This document shows positions 17,239 to 25,180 of a stretch of 64,000 nucleotides of DNA, piece after piece. The stretch spans positions 6,674 to 70,673 of the forward strand of contig DOPM01000033.1 of the NCBI GenBank assembly GCA_003513495.1, in the 5' to 3' direction. Made by a program: the position numbers and the translations under genes. The notes beneath the pieces are model-generated. The model was given only the letters and a program-made list of their open reading frames with translations. It searched no databases and was not told the DNA's origin. How positions within the stretch are numbered: position 1 is the first letter of the stretch; every line of letters begins with the position of its first letter. Origin of the DNA: Desulfosporosinus sp. GTDB lineage: Bacteria; Bacillota; Desulfitobacteriia; Desulfitobacteriales; Desulfitobacteriaceae.

Positions 17239-18147
17239 ATGTTAGATCTCATGCGGTTATTTGGCCAGGTGGTCGAGGAACAGAGTTTTACAGTAGTTGC
17301 TCGAACGTTAGGAATCAGTCAACCTGCAGTTTCAAACCAAATACGTGCTTTTGAAGAAAAACTAGGGGTCAAGTTACTTTATCGTAAAGGAAAAGGGTTT
17401 GCCCTTACCCCCGAAGGGGAGATAGTGTATAAGCACACCTTGCATATACTAGATCAATGGTCAGAGCTTATGCGTGAAATTGGAGATTCGGAAAAGTTAA
17501 TGAGCGGGAAAGTCCATATTGGAGCTTCCCATATTCCAGGGGAATATTTGTTGCCTATGTACTTAGGGGCCTTTCGTAAATTATATCCGGAAATAATATT
17601 CAAACTCTCTATAGGGGATAGCCTTGAAATGGCAGAAAAGGTACTCGCTCATGAAGTGGATTTTGCAGTTGTTGGAGCAGTTTTTGATACCGAAAAACTA
17701 ACCTCTGAATTCTGGCTCAAGGATGAACTAGGATTTGTAATTTCGAATAATCATCCTTTAAGCGGGAGTCAAAGTCTTGATATCAACTCCATAAGAGAAG
17801 ATCCAATGATTATTCGCGAGACCGGGTCGGGGCATCGTAGAGCCTTTGAGGAGGCCCTCGCAAAACTTGGGCTCGACCTAAATGACTTTAATATAGCCTT
17901 AGAAGTTGGAAGTACAGAAGCAGTAAAAAATGCTGTTCGTTCTGGCATTGGGTATTCATTTCTCTCAAAACATACTTCTGAATCCTGTGAGAAACAAGGG
18001 TTAGTATGGTCAAACGTGAAAGACTTTCATATCGAACGAGGGTTTTACCTTTTAACCCGTAGAAATAAGCCTTTAACCATCATTGCAGATGAGTGTTACC
18101 GATATCTAGTTAGTCAGACGTCGGAGGGCAGAGGCCAACCAATCTAA
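17239..18147 (+). CDS. LysR-family transcriptional regulator
   Basis: This 302-residue regulator has an N-terminal winged helix-turn-helix (residues 1-60: SFTVVARTLGISQPAVSNQIRAFEEKLGVKLLYR) and a LysR substrate-binding domain (about 90-295). The domain includes GKVHIGASHIPGEYLLP, which resembles the CysL/CbbR-like branch of the family. The effector and targets are not evident. LysR genes often regulate a divergent neighbour, but here the upstream gene runs in the same direction. The minus-strand ORF just downstream overlaps its end. RBS is AGAGGTG ahead of ATG. Confidence 0.88.
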   Translation: MLDLMRLFGQVVEEQSFTVVARTLGISQPAVSNQIRAFEEKLGVKLLYRKGKGFALTPEGEIVYKHTLHILDQWSELMREIGDSEKLMSGKVHIGASHIPGEYLLPMYLGAFRKLYPEIIFKLSIGDSLEMAEKVLAHEVDFAVVGAVFDTEKLTSEFWLKDELGFVISNNHPLSGSQSLDINSIREDPMIIRETGSGHRRAFEEALAKLGLDLNDFNIALEVGSTEAVKNAVRSGIGYSFLSKHTSESCEKQGLVWSNVKDFHIERGFYLLTRRNKPLTIIADECYRYLVSQTSEGRGQPI

Positions 18148-18315
18148 TATAGCGCCCATCAGACGATCGGGAAAAAGATGTATATGGGCATCACATAGTT
18201 TTTGAGCATTATGGAAACTATCTTCATAATTGCTATTACTTACTGCTTGCTTAAAACCCATGGATATAATTTTCCCTTCAATAGGACAAACGACCATTTT
18301 CGAATATTTCGACAC
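18106..18315 (-). CDS. Short ORF with amidohydrolase-like end, possible remnant
   Basis: This 69-residue reading frame fills the gap between the LysR and DnaA-like genes on the minus strand and overlaps the LysR 3' end by 42 bases. Its C-terminal half reads CDAHIHLFPDRLMGAILDWL, which resembles the metal-binding N-terminus (DxHxHxFP) of amidohydrolases, enzymes normally near 280 residues. The frame then stops inside the LysR gene. It could be a truncated hydrolase gene, a small independent protein, or chance. The GTG start has only a distant AGAGG site. Confidence 0.4.
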   Translation of the reverse strand: MSKYSKMVVCPIEGKIISMGFKQAVSNSNYEDSFHNAQKLCDAHIHLFPDRLMGAILDWLASALRRLTN

Positions 18316-18405
18316 CTTGGACTAAATTCCTCTACTGTTATATGCGATAATACTATTGTGCTAATGTATTAAGATGGTTACTAGATGTTAAAAGGGGAGG
18401 CACTT

Positions 18406-19374
18406 TTGTACTGGTTTATAAGTGAATTCAACATACGGGCATGCAGACTAGTTAAATATTATAAAACTGAGAATGCTCCTGAGGTAACGTTAATATACGG
18501 ACCCAGGGGGGTAGGTAAATCAGCGCTATTACATTATCTGTATGAAAAATTTGAACCACAGAAACAGGGGCTTATTACGGATGCCTTGGCTTTTGCACGC
18601 CAGTATGCATATTCTGCACAGGAGAACAATTTACATTTGTTTCGTAAGCGATACCGCTCGTCTCGGCTGTTAATCATCGATGATCTTCATTTCTTGTCAG
18701 GTAAAGCCAAAACAATTGAGGAACTTCATTATACTTACGAATATATCATCGAAAGTGGGGGCAAGATGGTGATCAGCATTGAAGCGGATACACCGGCCTT
18801 AGACTTTCTAGGAGATCGGCTTGCTTCGCGGTTTTTAAGTGGTGTCGTGATCCCAATCGATCGACCTTCAAACGATGAATTAGAGCGCTTTCTGGAGGAC
18901 TATATTCGTGAGAATCGTCTTTACATGGACCAATCGATCTTAAGCCTGATTGCGGAGAGCACGGGTAATTTGACCGATGCTATTAGATGTATCAAGAAGT
19001 TTATTCAATTTGCTGAGTTACATGACGATGAATTAAGTATCCTATGTTTTAAGAACTATTGGGACAATGAAGAAAACCAAAAGCACAAGGTAGTTGATCC
19101 CATGAACATTATAAGCCGTGTTGGTCAGACTATGGGGATTTCGGTGGAGGAATTACAAAGTACAAGCCGAAAGCCTAAAGTAAATGAAGCTAGAGAAATG
19201 GCGATTTATATAGTACGGTCACTTTGTCATAGTTCTTATCCGGAGATCGCGCGGTTTTTCAATCGAAATCATAATACCATCATGATGTCATATAAAAAAA
19301 TGCAAAAGAAGCTGCTTAATGATCTAGAATTGCATCAAAAATATGAAATTATTATAAGTAATTTTAAACACTAG
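18406..19374 (+). CDS. Shortened DnaA-like AAA+ protein
   Basis: This 322-residue protein has a DnaA-like AAA+ ATPase core and a DnaA domain IV but lacks domains I and II. Walker A is YGPRGVGKSA, Walker B is LLIIDDLHFL, and DRLASRFLSGVVIPID matches the DnaA ERLxSRF region. The C-terminal helix-turn-helix ends with ARFFNRNHNTIMMSYKKM, where DnaA normally has GGRDHTTVxHAxxKI. The DNA-recognition residues are therefore altered. The TTG at 18406 follows AAGGGGAGG; an ATG at 18385 lies upstream of that site. It is not near dnaN or an origin. A regulatory or DnaA-modulating role is inferred. Confidence 0.75.
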   Translation: MYWFISEFNIRACRLVKYYKTENAPEVTLIYGPRGVGKSALLHYLYEKFEPQKQGLITDALAFARQYAYSAQENNLHLFRKRYRSSRLLIIDDLHFLSGKAKTIEELHYTYEYIIESGGKMVISIEADTPALDFLGDRLASRFLSGVVIPIDRPSNDELERFLEDYIRENRLYMDQSILSLIAESTGNLTDAIRCIKKFIQFAELHDDELSILCFKNYWDNEENQKHKVVDPMNIISRVGQTMGISVEELQSTSRKPKVNEAREMAIYIVRSLCHSSYPEIARFFNRNHNTIMMSYKKMQKKLLNDLELHQKYEIIISNFKH

Positions 19375-19445
19375 GATGGTTTGAATAAATGTTAATAGTT
19401 TGACTAAAAACTTGAAATAGCAAGATAATGAAAAGGGGTGATCCA

Positions 19446-20414
19446 ATGTCAAGAGAAATGCAGCGGATTGGAGTGCTTACCAGTGGAGGAGATGCTCCAG
19501 GAATGAATGCAGCTCTGCGCGCAGTGGTCCGGAAAGGAATTTACCATGGGCTAAAGGTTTATGGTATTAATCGTGGCTATGAAGGCCTGATCCACGGGGA
19601 AATCCAAGAAATGAGTATAGGATCCGTGGCTGATATTGTACTTCGCGGAGGAACTATGTTAAAGACCGCCCGGTCCGCAGAAATGATGACACTAGAAGGC
19701 CAGGAGAAGGCCCTAGATCAGCTGCACAAGCACCAAATAGATGCCTTGGTAGTGATTGGTGGAGATGGGTCCTTTCGAGGGGCGCAAACGCTGGCGAGGG
19801 GGATTCAAATTGTAGGGATTCCAGGCACTATTGACAACGACATTTCTGGCACAGATTTGACCATAGGTTTTGATACGGCTGTTAACACAGTCATTGATGC
19901 CGTGGGCAAAATTCGAGATACGGCGACCTCCCACGAACGCACCTTTGTCGTGGAAGTTATGGGCAGAGATTGTGGAAATATTGCTCTTCAGGCAGGAATT
20001 GCTTGTGGAGCTGAATCTATTTTAGTGCCTGAAATCCCCTTTGATTATGATGAAATCTGCGATAAGTTGAAACGCGGACATCAACGTGGTAAAAATCACA
20101 GTATTATCATTGTCTCAGAAGGTGCCGGAAGTGCTTATAAGATCGGAGAGGAATTGCGTACCCGTTCCGGGTTTGAGACACGAATCACCATTCTAGGTCA
20201 TTTGCAGCGTGGCGGGAACCCCAGCGCTCTCGATGCTGTCATTGCCGCATCTATGGGTGGAAAAGCGGTTGAGATTCTACTGGCCAAAGAGACTAATAAG
20301 ATGACTGCCTATGTCAATCAAGAGGTTGTTTCAAAACCCCTTGATGTCGCCTATGAAGATAGGCGTCCATTTAACAGAAAACTTTATGATTTGGCGAATC
20401 AGTTGTCAATTTAG
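19446..20414 (+). CDS. pfkA: ATP-dependent 6-phosphofructokinase
   Basis: This 322-residue enzyme phosphorylates fructose 6-phosphate to fructose 1,6-bisphosphate in glycolysis. It shows GVLTSGGDAPGMNAALRAVVR at the N-terminus, the ATP/Mg site GGDGSFRGA, the catalytic motif GTIDNDISGTDLTIGFDTA (Asp base), the substrate segment MGRDCGNIALQ and LGHLQRGGNPSALDA. Gly in GGDGS marks ATP rather than PPi use in this family. The ATG at 19446 follows AAAAGGGGTGA. A strong terminator follows. Pyruvate kinase, its common neighbour, is absent. Confidence 0.95.
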   Translation: MSREMQRIGVLTSGGDAPGMNAALRAVVRKGIYHGLKVYGINRGYEGLIHGEIQEMSIGSVADIVLRGGTMLKTARSAEMMTLEGQEKALDQLHKHQIDALVVIGGDGSFRGAQTLARGIQIVGIPGTIDNDISGTDLTIGFDTAVNTVIDAVGKIRDTATSHERTFVVEVMGRDCGNIALQAGIACGAESILVPEIPFDYDEICDKLKRGHQRGKNHSIIIVSEGAGSAYKIGEELRTRSGFETRITILGHLQRGGNPSALDAVIAASMGGKAVEILLAKETNKMTAYVNQEVVSKPLDVAYEDRRPFNRKLYDLANQLSI

Positions 20415-20470
20415 CCATTTAGAATACTCACTAACAAAGTACATCCTCTGAATAGGGCAAGGGGTTGAAC

Positions 20471-20504
20471 ATAAAACGTCCGGCAACCGGGCGTTTTATT
20501 TTTT
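20471..20504 (+). terminator. Terminator of pfkA
   Basis: A 13-bp stem with one wobble (20471-20483 with 20487-20499) and a CAA loop is followed by a run of T. This is a textbook intrinsic terminator. Confidence 0.92.
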
Positions 20505-20689
20505 ACTGTTCAATTCGTTTGTGAGCTAGAATATATACATCATCATCAGCTCTTGCAGAAACTTGCCCACGCTATTGAAAGTCGCTTAATGTCCTCAAGT
20601 GATTCCTATTGGTCAGTTCTTAGACTGCATATTCAACGAGAAGGATTTTACCTAAATAAAGCGAATTTACGTAGAGAGAGGTGAGACAA

Positions 20690-22795
20690 GTGGAACCAAT
20701 TTTTGCGCTGGATATTGGAACCCGTATGGTCATGGGACTAGTGATGACTAAAAGCGAAGAACAGGGTTATGTAATCATAGCGAGTGCTCAAACAGAACAT
20801 CGCCAACGTGCCATGTATGATGGGCAAGTTCATGATGTTGAAGAAGTAGCTCGAGCTGTTGCTAAGGTTAAAGGACAGTTAGAAAAAAAATTGGATACCT
20901 CCTTAAGACAGGTTGCCGTGGCAGCGGCAGGTCGTGCATTAAAAACAGAAGTTGCAGTGGCTGAACATAAGGAACTGCTTCCGGTACGCTGGGAACGGGA
21001 GAATGTATTAGCTTTAGAAATCGAAGCAGTTCATCAGGCGCTGCGACAATTGCAATCTTCCGCTGATGACGATTTACAAAGTTATCATTGTGTAGGTTAT
21101 AACACCATTGCCTCGTGGAACGAGGGAGAAGAAATTTCGAATCTGATCGGGCAGCGAGGAAGAGTGGCTAAAGTGTCTGTAATAGCCACTTTCTTACCCC
21201 GAACGGTTGTGGATGGGTTAGTGGCTGTATTGGGACGGGTAGGCTTAGAAATGACGAGCCTAACGTTGGAACCGATTGCAGCAGGGCAGGCGGCTATTCC
21301 CCCAAATATGAGACGGCTTAATCTTGCTTTGGTGGACGTTGGGGCTGGCACGGCGGATATAGCCCTAACTCGCAGTGGTTCCTTTTTCGCTTATGGCATG
21401 GTTCCCATGGCTGGAGATGAGGTTACAGAGGAAATCTGCTCACATTATCTACTGGATTTTAAAGTAGGCGAAAAAGTAAAGCGAGAATTATGTAAGAAAC
21501 AAAGAGTCAGTTTTACTGATTTTCTGGGGGCCAAAGTCGTCGTAGATAAGTCGGAAATTTTAGAAGTCATTCGCTCAGTGGTTGGAAAACTGGCAGAGAA
21601 AATAGCAAAGGAGCTTTTAGAACTCAATAATGGGGTTCCCCATGCCATTATCCTCATAGGAGGAGGAAGCTTAACCCCTTTGCTTTGTGAACTATTGTCA
21701 GAGACTTTAGAAATCCCCCGGAATAGAGTGGGCATACAGGTTAGGGATAGGATCGGGGAGATTATTGGCGAGAAAAGCTTAAAAGGACCAGAAACAATTA
21801 CTCCCATCGGAATTGGAATTGCTGCACTTGAAGGAAATGGACTTCAATATTATACCGTATTAGTGAATGGCGGAGCTGTTCCAATCTTTGCCTTACAATT
21901 AGCAACGGTTGCAGAAGCTCTGCTTGCTGCAGGAATACAGCCACGTTCCTTTTTGGGTAAGCCTGGTGCAGCCTTAACCTTTGAGATTAACAATGAAATG
22001 CAAGTTATTAAGGGAACTTTGGGAAACCCTGCTCAATTATTGGTCAATGGGAAGCCCAGCAAACTTGATCAATCCCTCAACGCGGGGGATGAAATTAGTT
22101 TTACTCCCGGTGAGGTTGGTCGAGATGCTCAGGTATGTTTTAAAGATGTGTTGCCATCGACTAAATCGAAAGAGATCATTTGGAATGGACAAAAAGAGAG
22201 GTTTTCTCCTCAAATCTATGTCGATAGCCAGTTGGTTTCTGAAACAGACCCAATACTTGATGGATATAAAGTCTACTACCTTCCTAATGATGATCTTAAC
22301 GATCTGCTCAAGCAAAAAAATTATGACCTAAAACAAAAAGAAGAGTTGGAAATTCGTATTAACGGAGAATTTCGCAAGTTTGAATTAGATCGAGAAGTTT
22401 TCGTTAACGGCATCCTGGTAGAAGGTAACAGAATAATTTATGACGGAGATTCTATCGAGGCTCGTACTGTCCAGCTCACGATTGGTGATCTGAAGCTAAA
22501 GCCAGAGCCTATTATTTTTCAGGTCAATGGGGAAAAGGTGGAATACCCTATTCAAGAAATCCTTATTTCGGCGCAAGGTCGACCTGTGTCCCAAGCAGAG
22601 CTTCTAAAAGATGGAATGGAGCTAAGGGTTAAGGGATACAAGCAAATGCCTATACTTTCGGATCTTTTACCTTATGTTAAGTTTCCAGATGCGGTTCGTT
22701 CCGGCGCTTCGTTAAGCCTAATGGTCAATGGTCAACCTGCCGAATTCACAACAGTGTTACATCCGGGTGATCGTTTGACAGCAAATTGGAATTAA
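20690..22795 (+). CDS. FtsA-like actin ATPase with repeated beta-rich tail
   Basis: This 701-residue protein begins with an FtsA/PilM-type actin fold (about residues 1-370). The phosphate-1 motif is FALDIGTRMV, phosphate-2 is DVGAGTADIAL near residue 214, and the adenosine motif is ILIGGGSLTPLL near 320. About 300 further residues follow that FtsA lacks. They contain at least four copies of a unit beginning (V/I)NG and ending GD or DG plus a hydrophobic pair, such as LLVNGKPSKLDQSLNAGDEI and LMVNGQPAEFTTVLHPGDRL, resembling beta-grasp (ThiS-like) repeats. The GTG at 20690 follows AGAGAGGTGA. The cell role is unknown; it is not in a division cluster. Confidence 0.78.
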   Translation: MEPIFALDIGTRMVMGLVMTKSEEQGYVIIASAQTEHRQRAMYDGQVHDVEEVARAVAKVKGQLEKKLDTSLRQVAVAAAGRALKTEVAVAEHKELLPVRWERENVLALEIEAVHQALRQLQSSADDDLQSYHCVGYNTIASWNEGEEISNLIGQRGRVAKVSVIATFLPRTVVDGLVAVLGRVGLEMTSLTLEPIAAGQAAIPPNMRRLNLALVDVGAGTADIALTRSGSFFAYGMVPMAGDEVTEEICSHYLLDFKVGEKVKRELCKKQRVSFTDFLGAKVVVDKSEILEVIRSVVGKLAEKIAKELLELNNGVPHAIILIGGGSLTPLLCELLSETLEIPRNRVGIQVRDRIGEIIGEKSLKGPETITPIGIGIAALEGNGLQYYTVLVNGGAVPIFALQLATVAEALLAAGIQPRSFLGKPGAALTFEINNEMQVIKGTLGNPAQLLVNGKPSKLDQSLNAGDEISFTPGEVGRDAQVCFKDVLPSTKSKEIIWNGQKERFSPQIYVDSQLVSETDPILDGYKVYYLPNDDLNDLLKQKNYDLKQKEELEIRINGEFRKFELDREVFVNGILVEGNRIIYDGDSIEARTVQLTIGDLKLKPEPIIFQVNGEKVEYPIQEILISAQGRPVSQAELLKDGMELRVKGYKQMPILSDLLPYVKFPDAVRSGASLSLMVNGQPAEFTTVLHPGDRLTANWN

Positions 22796-22846
22796 TGCTT
22801 GACAATCGCGCTGTAGAACATAAAATAAGAATGGAGGTGTTGTGAA

Positions 22847-23047
22847 GTGTTATTTCAATGGTTGCTCGCACTTATTGTAATTGCTGCCTTAGTTATTGCC
22901 TTATATTCCGATGCGGGATCAGCAAAAAAGAAACATTCCGACTATTTTCAAAGAGTTCAAAAGCCAACTGGGAAATCAGAACGTGATGCAGCGATGGGTG
23001 ACCCAAATAAATACGATTCTTTTTATGCAAAACTAAATAGTTTTTAA
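22847..23047 (+). CDS. Small membrane protein downstream of the FtsA-like gene
   Basis: This 66-residue protein has one N-terminal membrane segment (about residues 3-20) and a charged, soluble tail (KKKHSDYFQRVQKPTGKSERDAAMG). I recognise no family. GGAGGTG lies seven bases ahead of the GTG start. It sits 51 bases after the FtsA-like gene and shares its terminator, so the two are probably co-transcribed. Confidence 0.65.
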   Translation: MLFQWLLALIVIAALVIALYSDAGSAKKKHSDYFQRVQKPTGKSERDAAMGDPNKYDSFYAKLNSF

Positions 23048-23051
23048 GAAC

Positions 23052-23090
23052 AAAAAAACAGACTTGATACTAAATCTTGTCTGTTTTTTA
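23052..23090 (+). terminator. Terminator after the small membrane protein gene
   Basis: AAAACAGAC and GTCTGTTTT form the stem around an A/T-rich loop, followed by a T-run. Confidence 0.85.
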
Positions 23091-23153
23091 ATTTATTAGC
23101 CTTAGTTCACTTTAGCTATACTATTTCATTTATGGGGGTAAGTGTTGAGAAAC

Positions 23154-23182
23154 TTGTGATCACTTCTTATTCAAGATATAAT
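23154..23182 (+). promoter_or_regulatory. Promoter of lgt
   Basis: A TTGTGA box (23154-23159) and a perfect TATAAT box (23177-23182) are separated by 17 bases, about 85 bases ahead of the lgt start. Confidence 0.6.
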
Positions 23183-23267
23183 GGAAAATAAATGAAACAT
23201 AACTATTACATAGACGTAAAAAATATGGCTTCGTATTTGATTCGTATTTAAGGAGGACAAGGTATCA

Positions 23268-24056
23268 ATGCATCAGTATTGGTTTTTCATTGGAGATTTT
23301 CCGATTAGGGCTTATGGGACAATTTTTGCGTTGGCTTTCATCATCGGCGTTGGTGTTACCTTATACTTTGCCAAAGCCGAAGGTCGACCGGAGTTAATGG
23401 ATGTCTTCATGGATTTAGCACCTCTATTACTTATATCTGGTATAGTAGGCGCTCGCTTCTGGCAAGTGTTCTTTTTTGATTGGGGTTTCTACCGTGAACA
23501 CCCAGGGGAGATTTTGGCAGTTTGGCACGGAGGGCTTTCAATTCAAGGAGGCGTGGTTGGGGCGTTAATAGCAGGTGGAATATACGTTTGGCGCAAGAAG
23601 TTATCCTTTTGGGAACTTGCGGATATTGCCGCTCCTGGGCTAATATTAGCTCAGTCCGTTGGTCGAAATGCCAATCTTATGAATGGGGATGCCTTTGGAG
23701 GACCTACGGGAGGAGACTTTGGCATTCTTTATCCTGAGGGTACAATTGCTCGAGACACCTTTGGTACCCAACCTTTGTGGCCGGCAGAAGTGTGGGAAGG
23801 GCAAGTCGATGTGATTATTTTTGCGCTGCTTGTAATCCTCAAACTGAAAAAATGGCCATCGGGTATGATCTTTTTGTTATACATGGCGCTATATAATTTT
23901 GCAAGATTTTTCCTTGAAAATTTGCGGGGAGACAGCCCAAGATTTTTATTCAACTGGACCGCTGCACAATGGAGTAGTATGGCAGCGGTCGGAATTGCCC
24001 TAGCACTTCTAGCTTGGAGAATATGGCGAGATAAAAAAAGTGATGTCGTATCTTAA
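23268..24056 (+). CDS. lgt: Prolipoprotein diacylglyceryl transferase
   Basis: This 262-residue membrane enzyme transfers diacylglycerol from phosphatidylglycerol to the lipobox cysteine of prolipoproteins, the first step of lipoprotein maturation. About seven membrane segments are seen. Family motifs include FPIRAYG, GARFWQVFFFDW, the HGGLSIQGGVVGA block near residue 87, and the signature GRNANLMNGDAFG near residue 125. The usual signature is GRxGNFxNxE, so Gly is Ala, Phe is Leu and Glu is Asp here. AAGGAGG precedes the ATG. It has its own promoter and faces the converging FmdE-like gene. Confidence 0.93.
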   Translation: MHQYWFFIGDFPIRAYGTIFALAFIIGVGVTLYFAKAEGRPELMDVFMDLAPLLLISGIVGARFWQVFFFDWGFYREHPGEILAVWHGGLSIQGGVVGALIAGGIYVWRKKLSFWELADIAAPGLILAQSVGRNANLMNGDAFGGPTGGDFGILYPEGTIARDTFGTQPLWPAEVWEGQVDVIIFALLVILKLKKWPSGMIFLLYMALYNFARFFLENLRGDSPRFLFNWTAAQWSSMAAVGIALALLAWRIWRDKKSDVVS

Positions 24057-24069
24057 GGTGCCTTGCGAG

Positions 24070-24501
24070 TTATCCTCTTTGAATGGTGCAAAAGAGTGTT
24101 TCTTCTGTACTAAGAATCATACGGATAGCCTCTAAGGTTCTATTTTGCTTCTCACGGGTGCTTAAATGTTCTTCCGTGCTTACGAGTTGTTCTAGTATTT
24201 CAGATCGCAAGGAGATCTGTAGTTCTTCAGGCAGACCTTTTTTTTGAAAGTGATAGACATGAAGTTTCTTTTCTTCAACCTGTAAATTGCCCCGGCCGTA
24301 GGTGGCGCGGTTGATTATTTGAAAGGCGTCAAGTGCACAAGAATGTGTATCTGCAGTGACTATTACCTCTGGCTCTAGTCCAGGTTGAATTCCTAATTCA
24401 CGTTTCGCAATTTGGGCGATACGATAACCTAAAGCAATTTCAGGGCATGTATGCCCATGAAAATCAATAACTTGTTCCCATGGTGTTTTTTCTATACACA
24501 T
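24070..24501 (-). CDS. FmdE-like protein
   Basis: This 143-residue protein matches the N-terminal domain of FmdE, named after subunit E of formylmethanofuran dehydrogenase. Hallmarks are FHGHTCPEIALGYR (residues 14-27) and TADTHSCALDAFQIINRATYGRGNL, with conserved Cys and His residues that probably bind a metal. The zinc-ribbon domain often fused behind it is absent. FmdE-like proteins also occur in bacteria that do not make methane, where their role is unclear; links to molybdenum or tungsten enzymes have been suggested. AAGGAGAG precedes the ATG. No molybdenum genes lie nearby. Confidence 0.82.
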   Translation of the reverse strand: MCIEKTPWEQVIDFHGHTCPEIALGYRIAQIAKRELGIQPGLEPEVIVTADTHSCALDAFQIINRATYGRGNLQVEEKKLHVYHFQKKGLPEELQISLRSEILEQLVSTEEHLSTREKQNRTLEAIRMILSTEETLFCTIQRG

Positions 24502-24635
24502 AGATTACTTCTCTCCTTTACGAAAGCTTTTAAATTATTGTATATCCTTAGAGTAAAAAGTTCCATAGTCTTTCTTTTTAACGCGACAATTTGCAGGATT
24601 TTTTATTGTATCAGTAGAAAATATTAGATGTAAGT

Positions 24636-24687
24636 AAAAAATTTAAATGAGAAGAGGGGAATCTCATTGCGAGATTTCCCTCTTCTC
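24636..24687 (-). terminator. Terminator of the TIGR04086-like gene
   Basis: A 17-bp stem with one wobble (24649-24665 with 24671-24687) has a 5-nt loop. On the minus strand it runs into a T-rich tract. Confidence 0.88.
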
Positions 24688-24716
24688 TCAAGGCTGTTAT
24701 TAACTTATTGTTTTTA

Positions 24717-25088
24717 CTAAGATTGAGGAAATAGCACTCCGACGATTCCGCCAACTCCACCTGAAACAAGTGCAACGATGGTTTTTTCGGCTAACTTTAA
24801 CCAAACTGGAGAGTTTGACCAGAAAATTGCAGATAGGATTAGGACTAAAAGAATGAATCCTATACCTACAGACAATCCATAGTACAAACCCCTTGTGCCT
24901 GCTTGGTAAGCCGTGACAAAAGCCGCGATGAAGACACTTACACCAAAGATAATGTTAATCGATAGTTCAGATTCGGGAAGTGATGTGTAGGAGAGCAAAA
25001 CACCAAATACTAGAGACAATAACATTGCTAAGATGGACGCTAAGATAATCCCTTTTAGAATTAAGCTAAATTGAAAGGATTTTGACAT
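24717..25088 (-). CDS. TIGR04086-type membrane protein
   Basis: This 123-residue protein has four hydrophobic segments (about residues 9-31, 42-63, 70-90 and 98-120) with small-residue motifs such as GTRGLYYGLSVG and VSGGVGGIVG. The layout matches the TIGR04086 (YrzE-like) family found in spore-forming Firmicutes, whose function is unknown. AAAGGAGGG precedes the ATG. It is monocistronic, divergent from panB. Confidence 0.7.
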   Translation of the reverse strand: MSKSFQFSLILKGIILASILAMLLSLVFGVLLSYTSLPESELSINIIFGVSVFIAAFVTAYQAGTRGLYYGLSVGIGFILLVLILSAIFWSNSPVWLKLAEKTIVALVSGGVGGIVGVLFPQS

Positions 25089-25180
25089 GGGTAATCCCTC
25101 CTTTGACTGATAAGTACCTATGCCAAAATTTCCAAGAGTATGACTAGTTGTTTAAAATGTTATTAGGGAGGAATTACAGA

